From Amoeboaphelidium protococcarum (lineage: Eukaryota; Aphelidiomycota; Aphelidea), in contig JALECJ010000004.1 of assembly GCA_023515745.1 (NCBI GenBank), positions 806,001 through 870,000 of the forward strand: a stretch of DNA of 64,000 nt, in the 5' to 3' direction. Made by a program: the position numbers and the translations under genes. Below are positions 48,139 through 59,283 of the stretch, piece by piece. Under the pieces are notes generated by a model. The model saw only the letters and a program-made list of their open reading frames with translations, searched no databases and had not been told where the DNA came from. Numbering within the stretch: position 1 is the stretch's first letter; the number at the start of each line of letters is the position of its first letter.

Positions 48139-49353
48139 TCATTCAATAGCGCCAAAAGACTATTCGTAGCGTTTAAGTCTATGCCTGAGATGTTCATTCT
48201 CGCGTTAGAGATATCTAATGTAGTCAATAGATCGCTTCAAAATGGACCCCTTATGCATTTTGCCATCATCTTCACCCGCAGGCAGAGGAGGGACCATGGT
48301 GGATAATTCTTGAATACGCTCATTAATATTATCTCTTCGTCGCCTCTCCACCGCGTTATGTGACTCTCGCCGCCTTCTACGCTTCTCCAGCTCGCTGATG
48401 TGCTTATGCAGACTACCAGACTAGCTATCATCCTCATTGATCGTATCATTAGAGAGTGTACTACCGGGGAATGATTGACTGATAATATGAGAATTGCTGC
48501 TGCTATTACCAGCACCAGGTTTGACATCAACATCAAACTCCTGACTCGTGTTAACAGAGTGAGCATTAGAGCTGGCACGCGCCTTTCTAATGATAGCGCG
48601 AGGCTTAGTATCGGCACTGTTCACAGCACCTGAAAGTGAGCTACCACTACCTCTAGCACTTCGCTAGAATCCCTGGCTACCAGCAGACAGTGCACTAGGA
48701 TTAAAACTGCTACTGCCAAATATGATGGGGGATGTGGATTAGTACGGGGAGTGGCCATCATCCATGTCATCGCCAAGATCATTATGATTATTACTTGGAG
48801 ATAGAAGATCATTCTAGCTTTACTAATGCCCATCCAGATTAAGAGGAAACATGTCATCATTCAGTAGCATGTCAGCAGTCAGTTCATCCAATAGGTGATC
48901 ATCGTGCAGCATTTGAGGATTGATCGTCTACATTTGCTATTATGGCTGCTACTGATTAAACCCAAAGGAGAAATTACCGCCAGCACTTTACCGCATCGCT
49001 GCATAATTTGACATTCCACCGCCAAAGGTAACCGGTGCACTCTACGGCATCATGAGATTATTAGGACTGGTGAGAAATTACGATTACTGCTACTACTGAT
49101 TACCAAGCATCAATCCAGAATTTCCATTACCGTTACCATCAACACCACCAAATTGATGGTTGAATTAATTCTGACGCGATTACAATAGCTGTTATTGTTA
49201 TCGCTACAGCTACGAAGATTAATGAGATGTCAGAAACCCATGCTATTACTGCTACTACTAACGCGATATAGGAATAGATGAGGATGGAGCGCTAGTATAA
49301 GCTTTCTGCTATCTCCCACTTTAGAAATTACTACCGTTCATATTCTGTGTCAT
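48139..49353 (-). CDS. bHLH transcription factor, MITF/USF-like, Gln-rich
   Basis: 404 residues, single exon, ATG at 49353, TGA at 48141-48139. The basic helix-loop-helix domain lies near the C-terminus: RRRRESHNAVERRRRDNINE (basic region with H-x3-E-x3-R, the E-box-contacting residues), then IQELSTMVPPL, a loop with GKMHKGSILKRSIDYIRYLQ and a short leucine-zipper-like end RENEHLRHRLKRYE. The basic region is typical of class B CACGTG binders such as USF, MITF/TFE and fungal Cbf1-like factors. The N-terminal 300 residues are Gln/Ser/Asn-rich with poly-Gln runs written in mixed CAG/TAG/TAA, and an acidic patch (HDDHLLDELTADMLLNDD) that looks like an activation domain. The target genes are unknown. 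Confidence 0.9.
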
Positions 49354-50012
49354 TATTTAGTTATTTTCACACTACCGTATTAGATTGCAATTATTTCAAG
49401 TCACTTTTACCGGATTATTTTAATGATAAAAGAGAGAGAGACAAATTATAATCAAATCCAATGACTTGCTGTAAGGAGGAAACAAAAGGGGAAGAGCGTG
49501 ATCAGGCTGAGGGAAATTCCGCGTGAGAAGACGAATTTCGGGCGCAACGCTGCGACTGTCCGTGTGATCAAAATGATTGGCTGTTAACGCAGCAGGCATA
49601 TTCTTGAATCGTTGCTATATCTGTTACATTCATTCCACTCTGTTGTATACAGCTCCCTCAATAAACTTACTCTTGGTGCTTTATACATACGATAATGTGA
49701 AATTACACGTTGCAGGTGTATGAATATCATTCTATAAGGAGATGATCTTGTTTCAATCTATATCTGCTCCCTCCCTGCACAAATTCATCCTGATGATGTT
49801 TAGAGATTTTAATTCCATAACTTTTGAATTGTGAATAAGACTGTATGCCGTTTGTTTCAATTTAATAGATGTATGTACAGTAAATAATCTACTTAGAGGC
49901 ACATTTTTTTGAAATTAGGATTTCTAAACTGCCCCTTGATGCATTTGCATTCAATATCACTCCTCTTTTTAGTCCGCGTCAACTTCAACACTTCACGATT
50001 AAAAAGATCAGT
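49354..50012. promoter_or_regulatory. Divergent region bHLH factor / BTB gene
   Basis: 659 bp between divergent genes, AT-rich; the BTB gene start at 50013 is the first ATG in its frame before the conserved domain. No further gene recognised. Confidence 0.35.
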
Positions 50013-50612
50013 ATGCATACCGATATCCACCGTATTTTGGCACCTCTGGTATTCTGCCTACTACTTATCGCTGGTCATATCAAAGCAAATCTGGTGGCAC
50101 TTAACGTCGGCGGTCATTTATACGCGTCATCAGCAAAAACCTTGTCAAAATCGCCATTTTTTCGCGTTTGGCTGGACCGCTGGCACCACACTTCTGATCC
50201 CATGTTCCTGGATTAGGATGGCACGGCCTTTAGATGGGTTTTGAATTACTTGCGTTATGATGAGCTGGAGTAAGGAATCGATTATGCCACGCTATCCATT
50301 TTGCGCCGATAGGCTGATTTCTTTGAGCTGCCAGAATTGGTGTTGATGATTGAAGATCGATTGGAGCACGAGTAGCCCCTGATTAATAAAATTGCATTGC
50401 TCGAGGCCCAGTAGAGTGATACATCTTAAAGCTATCTGGAACGAGTTGCCAAGTGTCCATAATCTGGTCGTTTTGAGGATGTTCTTGTAGATTACAGCAA
50501 TAATTTGGATATGAGAAGAAAAATGGCAAGTTACGTTTCGTCGCCGTAAATCATTTGTCAAGTACCGTTTGAAGGCAACTTTATGATGGTCCGATTAAAG
50601 TTCGGTTCATGA
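50013..50612 (+). CDS. BTB/POZ (T1/KCTD-type) protein with signal-peptide-like N-terminus
   Basis: 199 residues, single exon, TGA at 50610. Residues 26-120 are a K-channel-tetramerisation-type BTB domain: NLVALNVGGHLYASSAKTLS, DQDGTAFRWVLNYLRYDEL, YATLSILRRQADFFELPELV. KCTD proteins are normally cytosolic oligomeric adaptors, often for Cullin-3. Here the domain is immediately preceded by MHTDIHRILAPLVFCLLLIAG, which reads as a signal peptide or membrane anchor. Either the hydrophobic leader is real, or an unseen upstream exon joins near residue 25 and the leader is intronic. The C-terminal 80 residues have no known motif. Confidence 0.75.
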
Positions 50613-50868
50613 GGTGTCATCATGCTGCATCAATTTTAAGATTTTGAGAATATGAATAATAATTATTGTTTTTATTTATGTTGTCTTTTGCATAGAAAAG
50701 CTTTTTTACACGTACAAGTAAAGGTACGAGGTGGTACTGCATACAGCTTCATTGGCGCTCAAGACTCAAAGCTTTGTCGCCGAAATTTGGACTTTATAAC
50801 TATGCGATTCCATTACAGTAAATTAAAAGATTTATTTACAATAAGCAGCTAAAATTTTCAACAGATGC

Positions 50869-52486
50869 TCACTTATATTTTCGTATGGATGGTAAAGATT
50901 TCATTCCATCATAGATGATAGTGTTGTTCACAGGAATGTACTGCTTTGTCATAATCTTCAAGCATTCCTAGCTAGCGAGGCCGCCAACATAGGCGCAAGT
51001 TGAATGTACTTGAGCATTGCCAGATCTGGCAAATTCATAAAGTGTTTTCAGCAATTGATTGGTCAATACGCGTTGTTACAACAACTCCTAAGTAATTGAT
51101 TGAAGCTTCTGTACATCTAAATCCCAATTATCTTCAACTCCATCACCAGGCATTCGTCCATTTATTAATCCAAATTATAATGCTGCACGCAAGGCAATAT
51201 AAATCGCATCTGCATCTTCTAAATGTTTGTCACTATTTAGTTGCAGCGACTTGAACTCTTCAGCGATTTTAGAATAATGATTTACGCGAATAAATTATGC
51301 ATTCTTGCAGAATCTTTAAACCAGTTCCGCACTAATAGATGATTTACCATGCTACTACGTGAGCTTATCAACATTTTACTGCATTAGCGAACAATCATTG
51401 GTAGCTTTCGCTTTGTAAACACGCTGCAACTAAATGTACTGTTCAGTATCAGCTTTCATGTCAGGTAGAGATCCTATTAAAGGCAACTAGTCATTGCTAC
51501 TTTTACAGAATGTCTTCAAGGCCTCTACCAAGAACCAGAAATCCTCAGTGTCAGAGGTCAACTTTATATCCACAGCAAACAATTACTCCAAATTTGAAGG
51601 TAATTTCTATTACTGCTGGAACAATCTGTAAGCGTTGCGACAAGCTTCATGATAGTTTTCAGAGTCCTCCTGAGGAGCATCGCTGAGCATAAACTTTTTA
51701 AAGTCATCCAAATCCCCTCTACAAAGTTGAGTATCATGCTTCTCATTCCACACGCGTTAGTACGATAAAAGCAGTAAAGGATATGGAATATGAGACTTGT
51801 ACATGGAATCCTTGTTCTATAGATCAACTTCCGCGGCAAGTTCACGTAATTCACTCCACGGATCAGCCAGACGCAAGTCTATGACATTCTCCGGATGAGC
51901 TTCAATCACACAATGCTCTGGAAGTTGCAATCTGACATAACCATAAAATCCACAAGTATACACAACCACTAGAGGTTATCGATTAGCATTACAACTCTCT
52001 GATAGTGCAATGAGCACATCAAGTGGTAGATTACTTGCAATAACCAATGTAAATTATTTAAAATAATCGACATCTTCCATTAGTTTCTTATAAGTACCAT
52101 CAGTAGATATAACTGAGTGACCAACAACATCTTCGTTCAACTCCATCAGTCGTTTGCAAACGGTATCAGCACGCGGAGAACCAATAGATTCATGATCGAC
52201 ATAGAAGTTGCTAGCCAAATCCAGCTGTGTAACCAACTCATTATCCATCACAGTAAACTACCCAATCCCCGGCAGAACTAAATTCTTCAACACTTCACTC
52301 CCAGTAGCATCCGCATTAATTAAAAGTACATGACTCTCATCCAATCGTTACTATCCATGCTCATGCCACAATCTACCAATATAAAATGATCTTTGAATTC
52401 GTATAGTCTTAATGTAATAAAGCCTACCTCAGCTATCTATCATATCGCTACTATTTAGAAGTAAGCATTTAATTGTCGTTACTCAT
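50869..52486 (-). CDS. NAE1: NEDD8-activating enzyme E1 regulatory subunit
   Basis: Two exons, 52428-52486 and 50869-52372, with a 55-nt intron inside the conserved start YDRQLRLWHEHGQQRLDESH; 520 residues (human APP-BP1 has 534). Further landmarks: VLLINADATGSEVLKNLVLPGIG, FTVMDNELVTQLDLASNFYVD, HPENVIDLRLADPWSELREL, IPYPLLLLSYQRVWNE, and the C-terminal VHSTCAYVGGLASQECLKIMTKQYIPVNN with IYDGMKS. It pairs with UBA3 to adenylate NEDD8 for cullin neddylation. As in the family, the catalytic Cys and ATP site are absent from this subunit. Confidence 0.95.
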
Positions 52487-52605
52487 ACTTCACCTAATGC
52501 ACGTAAAGTTACGTGTTATTGAAAGCAATTTTATCCTCCTAAAGAGAATCAAGCGGAGATCATTCGCGTAAATCTAACAGCAATCTAACGCATACACAGA
52601 TTAAA

Positions 52606-54068
52606 ATGGATAGAAAAGTGGTTATAAACAAGAGTAAGTATTAGTTAATATTCATGGCTTTGATAATCTAATAATATCTATTAATGCGAATGTAGTCGAT
52701 GTTGAGGGAGTTGAGTATACGAAAAAGACGGTGCTCTAGATGTACTTTGATCCCATAATGGAGATGTAGAATCAGCCGTTCCGAGACGTTTTCAAGGAAA
52801 CTCACGTGTAATTGGACAAGTTAACTAAGCTCGGCATATTCCAGTCTGTGGATGTGGTGTTCAATTACCCGGAGGATGACAAGTACTTGAATGTGAGTGA
52901 GCGCGATAGAGACTCAGTTCCCATGGAGATCAAGTTGACTTTGCGTGAGAGACCGCGCATTCACATCAAATCTGGTACGGAGTTCGATCGCAATGAGGCT
53001 GACGTTAATATACAAGGTGTGCTGCGTAATGCTCTTGGTGGAGGAGAGTTTGTGTCTGTATCTGCATCTCGCGGTACTTTGACCAATTTCTCATTTGAAT
53101 TGCAGGCTCGTAAACCGCTTCATAGTCTGCGTGAATCTTCGCTTGAGGTGGTGGCGTACAAGAAATCTCATGACTACTCTCAGTCTAGTGCATTTCATCA
53201 AGTGGACACTGCTGTGGGATGTAAATGGAATTTCATGACCAAGTATGGGTACCATACAGCGTCACTGTTCAATCACTTTCGAGAGATGACCAATATCCAT
53301 GCGGATGCATCCATGTACGTGAGGGAGCAAGCTAAATTATCGAATAAACTTAGTGCTCAATTTGAATTTGTACGTGATGAGAGAAATGACTTATTCATAC
53401 CGTCTGAAGGTAAATTATTAAAGGTGGTCAATGAACTGTCTCTGCTTTAAGGAACTGATGGATTCATGAAGAGCACAGCTTTGTTTCAGTATTGTAAATA
53501 GATATCTGAGAATGTGGTTATCAATGCTTCATTATCTGGTGGATTTATTAGTCTATTTGGTGGATCCATGTCCAATTCTCAATTGCCCATATATGACAGA
53601 TTCTTCTTGGGTGGTCCATCTGATATAAGGGGATTTTCTATGCGTGGTATTGGCTGCAAGGCTCACACTCTCTCTAGTTCTTAAGAGACTGGTATCAAGA
53701 GTTCAGACTAGCTTTAGTAAAAGTACAACTCTATTGGAGGTAATAGCTATTGGGCTGCAGGACTGTCTGTGTATAGCGCACTGCCATACTTGAAAGAGTG
53801 GAATAATTTGAAGTCTCATTCGTTTGTCAATGTCGGTTCTCTGTATCAGGCGATGACTATGTAGAATTCAGTGTAGACAATTAAAGAGACTCCCATAGCA
53901 GGCAGTGTGGGATGGGGATTACTATTCCGTGCGCCAATGTGCCGACTGGAAGTGAACTTGGCATTTCCATTTATGAAATCTCATCTGGACAAGGAATCTC
54001 ACTCATACTTCAAGTGGATGGAGAGAGGTCCTAAATTGCAAATTGGAGTTGGGATGGACTTTTTGTGA
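52606..54068 (+). CDS. SAM50: Sorting and assembly machinery component Sam50 (Omp85 family)
   Basis: Two exons, 52606-52633 (28 nt) and 52696-54068, with a 62-nt GTAAGT...TGTAG intron; 466 residues. The N-terminal POTRA-like domain spans about residues 8-110 (VDVEGVEYTKKTVLQMYFD, LDKLTKLGIFQSVDVVF). The 16-stranded beta-barrel domain follows, with FFLGGPSDIRGFSMRGIG (the Omp85 strand with the conserved RGF) and ending GPKLQIGVGMDFL, which has the terminal aromatic/hydrophobic barrel signal. Sam50 inserts beta-barrel proteins into the mitochondrial outer membrane. The divergent promoter shared with NAE1 is only about 120 bp. Confidence 0.95.
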
Positions 54069-54115
54069 TCTTTATCCTTTTGAACCAACCTGATAAATCT
54101 ATTGTGATAAATATG

Positions 54116-54138
54116 AATAAAATTATAATCTCTTTATT
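54116..54138. terminator. Opposed poly(A) signals between Sam50 and the M28 protease
   Basis: AATAAA on the plus strand at 54116-54121 and on the minus strand at 54133-54138 (TTTATT on the plus strand), each positioned just after the stop of its convergent gene. The 84-bp gap therefore serves both 3' ends. Confidence 0.55.
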
Positions 54139-54152
54139 ACGTTATTCAAAAT

Positions 54153-56819
54153 TCAAGGTTCACGCTGTAGAATGCTGTTCTTCATTAACGCAGCAGTTCT
54201 TTCGCCCAGAGTGAATTCAGTGACCCAGTCTGGAAACTCTTTCATAACCTCATCAACCAATGGGACTTGGTGTACGAGGTCATCATAGTAGCAGGTGGCA
54301 GTAAAATTCATCTGATTCCAATCTTGAGATTAAATCTGCACCGTGAACGGCAACTGCCAGTCTTGTTATGCATTCTTGCGTAAGGCCATTAGAGTTAATA
54401 TGTTCAATCCTGGCATTTACACGACACTCTTCTCCATTGGCTCAAATTTAGCAGTAACATTGCTCCCTTAATCGAATCTCATCACCAACTCGCAGCTGTA
54501 TGAGCCAGCTGGTGCGGAGAAAACGCCACTTATTTAGCTTGCATTATACGAAGTGACATTGACACCAAGTACCTCTTTATCAACACTAGGTACCAATGAA
54601 CGGTTCTACATCATAAACCAGCACGACTCTAAATGTAAGTCCTTGGCAGGATCAAATTGCATCAGTAGATCAATGTAACCACAGGTAAACTGGTGCTTAG
54701 ACGCGAATTGACTTCTCTTCAACGAATACAGCACATCATATCCGCCATACATCGTGACATTGACACCACTACTCTGATTCTGACCTTCAGTCATGCGTTC
54801 GGTAAGCCATGGTCTAATACGCACGGCTCTCCAGTCGGAGTATGGAAACTAGACGGTGCACACCAGAAGAAGAATCGCGGTGAGAGTTAGACTAGCATAC
54901 TTCCAAGACTTTGAGAATTGATACGCTTGCAATAACTCTGGTGTAAATGGCACAAAGAACAAGGTGCAAAACAGAAAGGCCAACACAAAGGACATGAACG
55001 GCGTAGATCCATCCAGCACAATAGGAGCCAGGCCTTCATACAAGACTTCGAATGCGTCCCACGTCATCATGACCGGAATAGTCATTCTAATTAGGATCAA
55101 AAACACGTTCGCAGCGACTCCAAACTCTAGCTCTTTATCACTTTTAGCCAGATAGTAAAAGGCCATCTTTCTTATATACGCCTCACAGCATACAAATATC
55201 AACCAAAATACCATCAAATACAGAACACCACTGCCCAATAAGGCCAATATAAGAGCAAATACACTCCAAATAGAGTAATAGATCAACAATACTGAACTAT
55301 CAATCACTAGAGACTCCTTCGCAATATGATCCTTCATTACAAACAGAATAGCGTGCATCATGATGAGCAACATGGCAAAGCATGTCAAAAACTTCGTGCC
55401 AATATAAGCTGGATTGAAGAATTACACGACATAGAATACAATTAGAGTGCCAATTAAACTCAAGATGAAGTGCAGAAAAAGCCATCCAACATTCTTGAAT
55501 GATTATTTTAATGACTGTCCATTGCTACTACTCTACTCAAAAGTGCCTTCACCATATCCACGTAGAAAGTACAAATAAGCACTAGCAGCAGCCACAAATA
55601 TAACAATTAACGCCACATAGCCTCCAAATCCAATTTAAACAACAGACTTTCCCATGAAATCAAAGACGACATAGAAAGTTTCGTAGTATTTCCCCTTTGA
55701 ATTTTTCTGAGGCATATAATCACTATACAGCAAATGCTTAATCAAAGCCAGGATATTACCACCAAACAGCTGAACAGTTTTAGGATTAACATCGGAAAAC
55801 TCATCCATGTGCGTGTGATACTTGTATCTATTCTCATAGAATGCAAAATCCAGACCAGGCAACTTGGCATTATCCACAAATATACGATAATTAGTATCAG
55901 ATGGTACAAGTCCCAGTTTGAAAGCCTCAGATCCAATAACATCCATATGCGGATAGGGAAGTACTGAGGCCGCCCTTAATTTCAAATTCAAGTCGTTGTA
56001 CCTGAACATCATTGGCCTTCTCCCATTACCACCAGCCTCCATATTAATGAACATTGCCGTTCTATTGTACCATTTACTTGATGTAAACATAAATGCATCC
56101 AGCAGACCAACTTCCTCGCCATCGCCAAACATGAATAAAATGTCATACTTCCACGGCTAAGAAAGTGACTAAGCATTAGTATCAATAAGAGCTCTAATAA
56201 TCTCTAGCATTTACGCCATGGACATACCATCATCATATGCTCCGTACGAAGATACTGCAGAATCAAAATGACCAGTGACGAGAATACACTTTCTCGAGGT
56301 GTCATTCAATGGTGATTACTGACCACCACTGCCTATAGACAATAATGCATAAATATTACGCGGCTCAACAAGCCAGTTTGAAGGTGCACGAAAAAAGGCT
56401 CTCTTATACGGAATCTCAACAGTGATTGAACTACTAGGCACAAAGTATTATCCTTCAAAATCCATTTAGTCATCGTCCACTTCAATCTGGAGACTGTAGC
56501 CATTAACATTGGCCTGCTGCTTCAAGTTGTGCAACTACTCTACGATATACTGGCCCACCTTGATGTTAGCATTGGATCCCCATGGATGTTAAAACTCTGT
56601 GATATTGCGGAGATGAAGCATTGCATTCAAGGCACCAAATTGATCAGATATAGACATCAATGCCGCAGGTAAAGTGGTTCTGACAGCAGATGTCATTAGA
56701 GCTATAATAAACAAAAGCAGATACACAAAAACTATAGGAAGTGGCCTCTCCTTAGGAGATATATTCAAAAACGCAGCAGACTTAAAAGCTTAACCAGACA
56801 ATAGAGCCTTCATTTCCAT
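54153..56819 (-). CDS. ERMP1/Fxna/Pff1-type M28 membrane metalloprotease
   Basis: 888 residues from the ATG at 56819 in one exon, TGA at 54155-54153. An N-terminal membrane anchor (LPIVFVYLLLFIIALM) precedes the M28 zinc-peptidase domain: ILVTGHFDSA (H, D), SYGAYDDGMSMAQMLEI (bridging Asp), FGDGEEVGLLDA (Glu pair), NMEAGG and YKYHTHMDEFSD (His ligand). All co-catalytic metal ligands appear present. About eight or nine transmembrane helices follow, then a luminal C-terminal domain (SYSCELVMRFDQGSNVTAKF). This is the layout of ER/vacuolar Fxna, ERMP1 and fungal Pff1. The start may be truncated: an in-frame ATG at 57065 lies beyond a MITE inserted between 56829 and 56991, and sequence on both sides of the element reads as one N-terminus. 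Confidence 0.92.
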
Positions 56820-56820
56820 C

Positions 56821-56999
56821 TTCTACGGCAGTGGCGTATCTAGCGCTACGCAAGGGTACGCGCAGCGTACCCAAAATTTTGAGATTAGAGACTTTTACCA
56901 GCAAATTTTCTACCTGTTTCTAGATTATGGTTCGGATCAACTTTTTTAACGTGCTGTGCGTACCTGGAATTGAAAGCTAGTTACGCCACTGTTCTACGG
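56821..56999. mobile_element. hAT-type MITE (163 bp) with 8-bp target-site duplication
   Basis: The element spans 56829-56991. Its left end CAGTGGCGTATCTAG and the reverse complement of its right end, CAGTGGCGTAACTAG, match in 14 of 15 positions. It is bounded by perfect 8-bp direct repeats TTCTACGG (56821-56828 and 56992-56999). CAGTG termini with 8-bp duplications are hallmarks of the hAT superfamily. There is no coding capacity. It lies immediately upstream of the apparent start codon of the M28 protease gene (minus strand). Confidence 0.92.
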
Positions 57000-57302
57000 T
57001 GTTTTGATAGGGTCATCCTCGTCTCTCACACCGGGAGATTTCTTTCTATTCCTAACGTCAGTCATAATTATGGGGGGGAGGCTTGATATATTCTTAAACA
57101 AATCTCTTCCAATTATAGTGATGTCAATATTAGCAGTGTTGATGTAAATGATGATTTATACGGATTCAAGTCATTACAGTCGGGGAAAGAAGAGAAAACT
57201 CCTCCTGGCAGAATCGTTAAGCTTTTTGATCGCAGTTGAGTTTTCTCGCTCATATTTAGAATCAATTGACAAAGTATTCTATAGACATTTACAACTATTA
57301 TT
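57000..57302. promoter_or_regulatory. Divergent region M28 protease / TXNDC9
   Basis: About 300 bp. 57000-57065 probably encodes the ancestral N-terminus of the protease (minus strand, ATG at 57065); the rest, including a GGGGGGG run near 57072, is the presumed promoter of both genes. Confidence 0.45.
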
Positions 57303-57943
57303 ATGAATTGGGCCGAGTAGTTGGAATAGGAATCTGACTTGGATTAGATTTTCGAAGAGTTGGAGAATGAGGAACTGGACGCGAATATTAGAGAGGCTAG
57401 ATTTGAGCAGTTGAAGAGAGAGCAGGCGTTGAGGTAAGAGTACTCATTGCGAGAACATGGCAAGTACCTAGAAGTGTAATCAGAAAAGGAAGTATTTGAA
57501 ATTACCACGCAGACTAAGCGATGTATTGTCCACTTTTACCATCACGATTTCCCTAGGTGTTAAATTATGGATCGCCACTTGCAAGTACTGGCTGAGAGAC
57601 ATTTTAACGTGAAGTTTGTGAAAGTTTGTGCTGAGCGATGTCCCTTTCTGGTGTAAAAGATGCGAATTCAAGTTCTGCCATGTGTCATTGTGTTTATGAA
57701 TGGCCTGTCTCTTGACAAGTTAATTGGATTCGAAGATCTTGGTAACTCTGACGACTTTACGACCGCCACTTTAGAGTAGCGTTTACAAAAGAGTGGTAAG
57801 TATTTCAATGCAAAGTTTCACGTGTATTGTCGTGTTATTAACGCCTGTGTATTGTAGGTGTTTTACTGAAGATTGGCAGCAGCTCGGGGTAATCCACCTC
57901 TGAGGAGCGTTATAATAATGAGGATTCTGAAGATGATTATTGA
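57303..57943 (+). CDS. TXNDC9: Phosducin-like thioredoxin-fold protein (TXNDC9/PLP1)
   Basis: Two exons, 57303-57795 and 57858-57943, with a 62-nt intron; 192 residues. A helical acidic N-terminus ([20 protein letters not shown], then [19 protein letters not shown]) precedes a thioredoxin fold: [79 protein letters not shown]. The active-site Cys pair is reduced to a single Cys (FPRC), as in the family. These proteins regulate the CCT chaperonin in actin and tubulin folding. The C-terminus is acidic (NNEDSEDDY). Confidence 0.92.
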
Positions 57944-58287
57944 GCATCATGTATTTTAAGCTGTATTAATTTAATTTAAGCTTATATATTGCATTTTTAA
58001 TTCTTGATAATTAAGTACTCTAGAAGACTTTGTGTCCAGAGTATTGTAAAGCAATCTTATTAACATTATCACCAGCGAAAGACACTGAACTGATTAATCA
58101 AACTGAAACAAACCGCAATCGAGTATAATCAAAATGTATTACCATAGATCAATGTGAAACAAAAGTTGATAATACATTAAGATTTATATATACAGTTTAA
58201 TGCAAGTTATTATCATGTAGGAGGAAAGAAAGAATATCAGTCATGTTAATCTAAGGTGTTCAAACTAGTGCTCGTATCATCCACATT
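57944..58287. other. Spacer between TXNDC9 and Yippee genes
   Basis: 344 bp between convergent genes, AT-rich, presumed 3' flanks. Nothing else recognised. Confidence 0.4.
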
Positions 58288-58728
58288 TCATTTGAATCTT
58301 TTAACGATGCGCTGCTGTTCAATGATACACTTTCCCTCTTTGTACTTTTAAGATTCTTCGAAAGCTTTCACATATTTCCATCCAAGTAAATTTTCACAGA
58401 CTGAACAGCGGATATCATTCACCACATGCAGTCCTGTGATCAGAAGGCGTTCATCATCACTGCCGAATGAAACATTCTACACCTTGTTAAACAGAAACGC
58501 CTTCCCATGACGGCCATGAAACGCTTTAGATAGACACGCATCAGCATCAGCAACTTGGATAGCACATTATTTACAATAGTAACTTTAATTCATATTATAC
58601 AGATACAGCTAGAAACAACTAATGGTGAAGATCACTATTAGATAATCACGAAAAAGTAGTTTTAATCAAAGTGAAACCTGATTTTCGCTTGTGAAAAGCA
58701 AAGGACAGAAAGTCGCGTCGAAGAACAT
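58288..58728 (-). CDS. Yippee-like zinc-binding protein
   Basis: The main exon 58288-58608 carries the Yippee domain: YYCKQCAIQVADADACLSKA, HGRHGKAFLFNKVQNVSFG, LLITGLHVVNDIRCSVCENL, GWKYVKAFEESQKYKEGKCI, IEQQ. The two CxxC zinc-binding pairs (CKQC, CSVC) are intact, and the folded region corresponds to YPEL proteins of about 120 residues. A proposed first exon 58678-58728 (17 codons) joins through a 69-nt intron with a weak GTTTCA donor, giving 123 residues. If this is wrong, translation starts at the ATG at 58593 (101 residues). Yippee proteins are conserved small nuclear or centrosomal proteins of uncertain biochemical role. A 45-bp sequence upstream is repeated at 61583. Confidence 0.85.
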
Positions 58729-59283
58729 CTTTGCATTAAATTTGCAATACAAGTTTGTGTATTTTAGAACAAAAAATGAAAAGATACACTTAGTTGCCTT
58801 ATACCTTATATCGCGTCCAGAATAGTTGCATTAAGTGTATTCTATAATCATGAAAAGTGGTAGCACGATTGTATCATTCCGCAACACGAAATCGATGCTT
58901 GATCGTTTCACTCTTCTCAAGCTTGATCTCAAGCTAAACAATGATCACCGTGGCATTTCCTAGCGAGCCAAGTGACAACACTGCTGTTTTCTTGAAAAAG
59001 TACTTGACACTACAAATCATCTCACATTACTACTTAATATACAATGACAAGTTCACTGTAGCATCTACTACAGTTATCAGATACTAGTCTGTATGTATAT
59101 TTAAGTCCAAAGGAACTGCTTTAATTGACAATGACCTGCCGTGGCTGTCAATAAATAATTCTCAGTTAGAGGGTGCAAGTACGCAACTCGTACTTCGAAT
59201 TCTATGGACCAGTGTTGGCAATGTTTCGCATCAAATTTCATACATATCTATAATTGAAGACTATTGAGGATTTTTAGTTTTTT
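58729..59283. other. Spacer with direct-repeat copy R1
   Basis: 555 bp between the Yippee gene and the orphan gene. It contains repeat R1 (58776-58820). An open frame 58941-59267 (108 codons) ends 17 bp before the orphan gene start; it has no recognisable domain, and I cannot tell whether it is a small gene or chance. Confidence 0.4.
58776..58820 (+). repeat. 45-bp direct repeat, copy R1
   Basis: 39 of 45 positions are identical to 61583-61627 in the same orientation; all six differences are transitions. It lies 48 bp upstream of the Yippee start (which reads the other way). Confidence 0.85.

Noticed and set aside
58941..59267. 108-codon open frame upstream of the orphan gene
   Set aside because: Different frame from the orphan, no domain, no splice evidence; could be real but is not supported.
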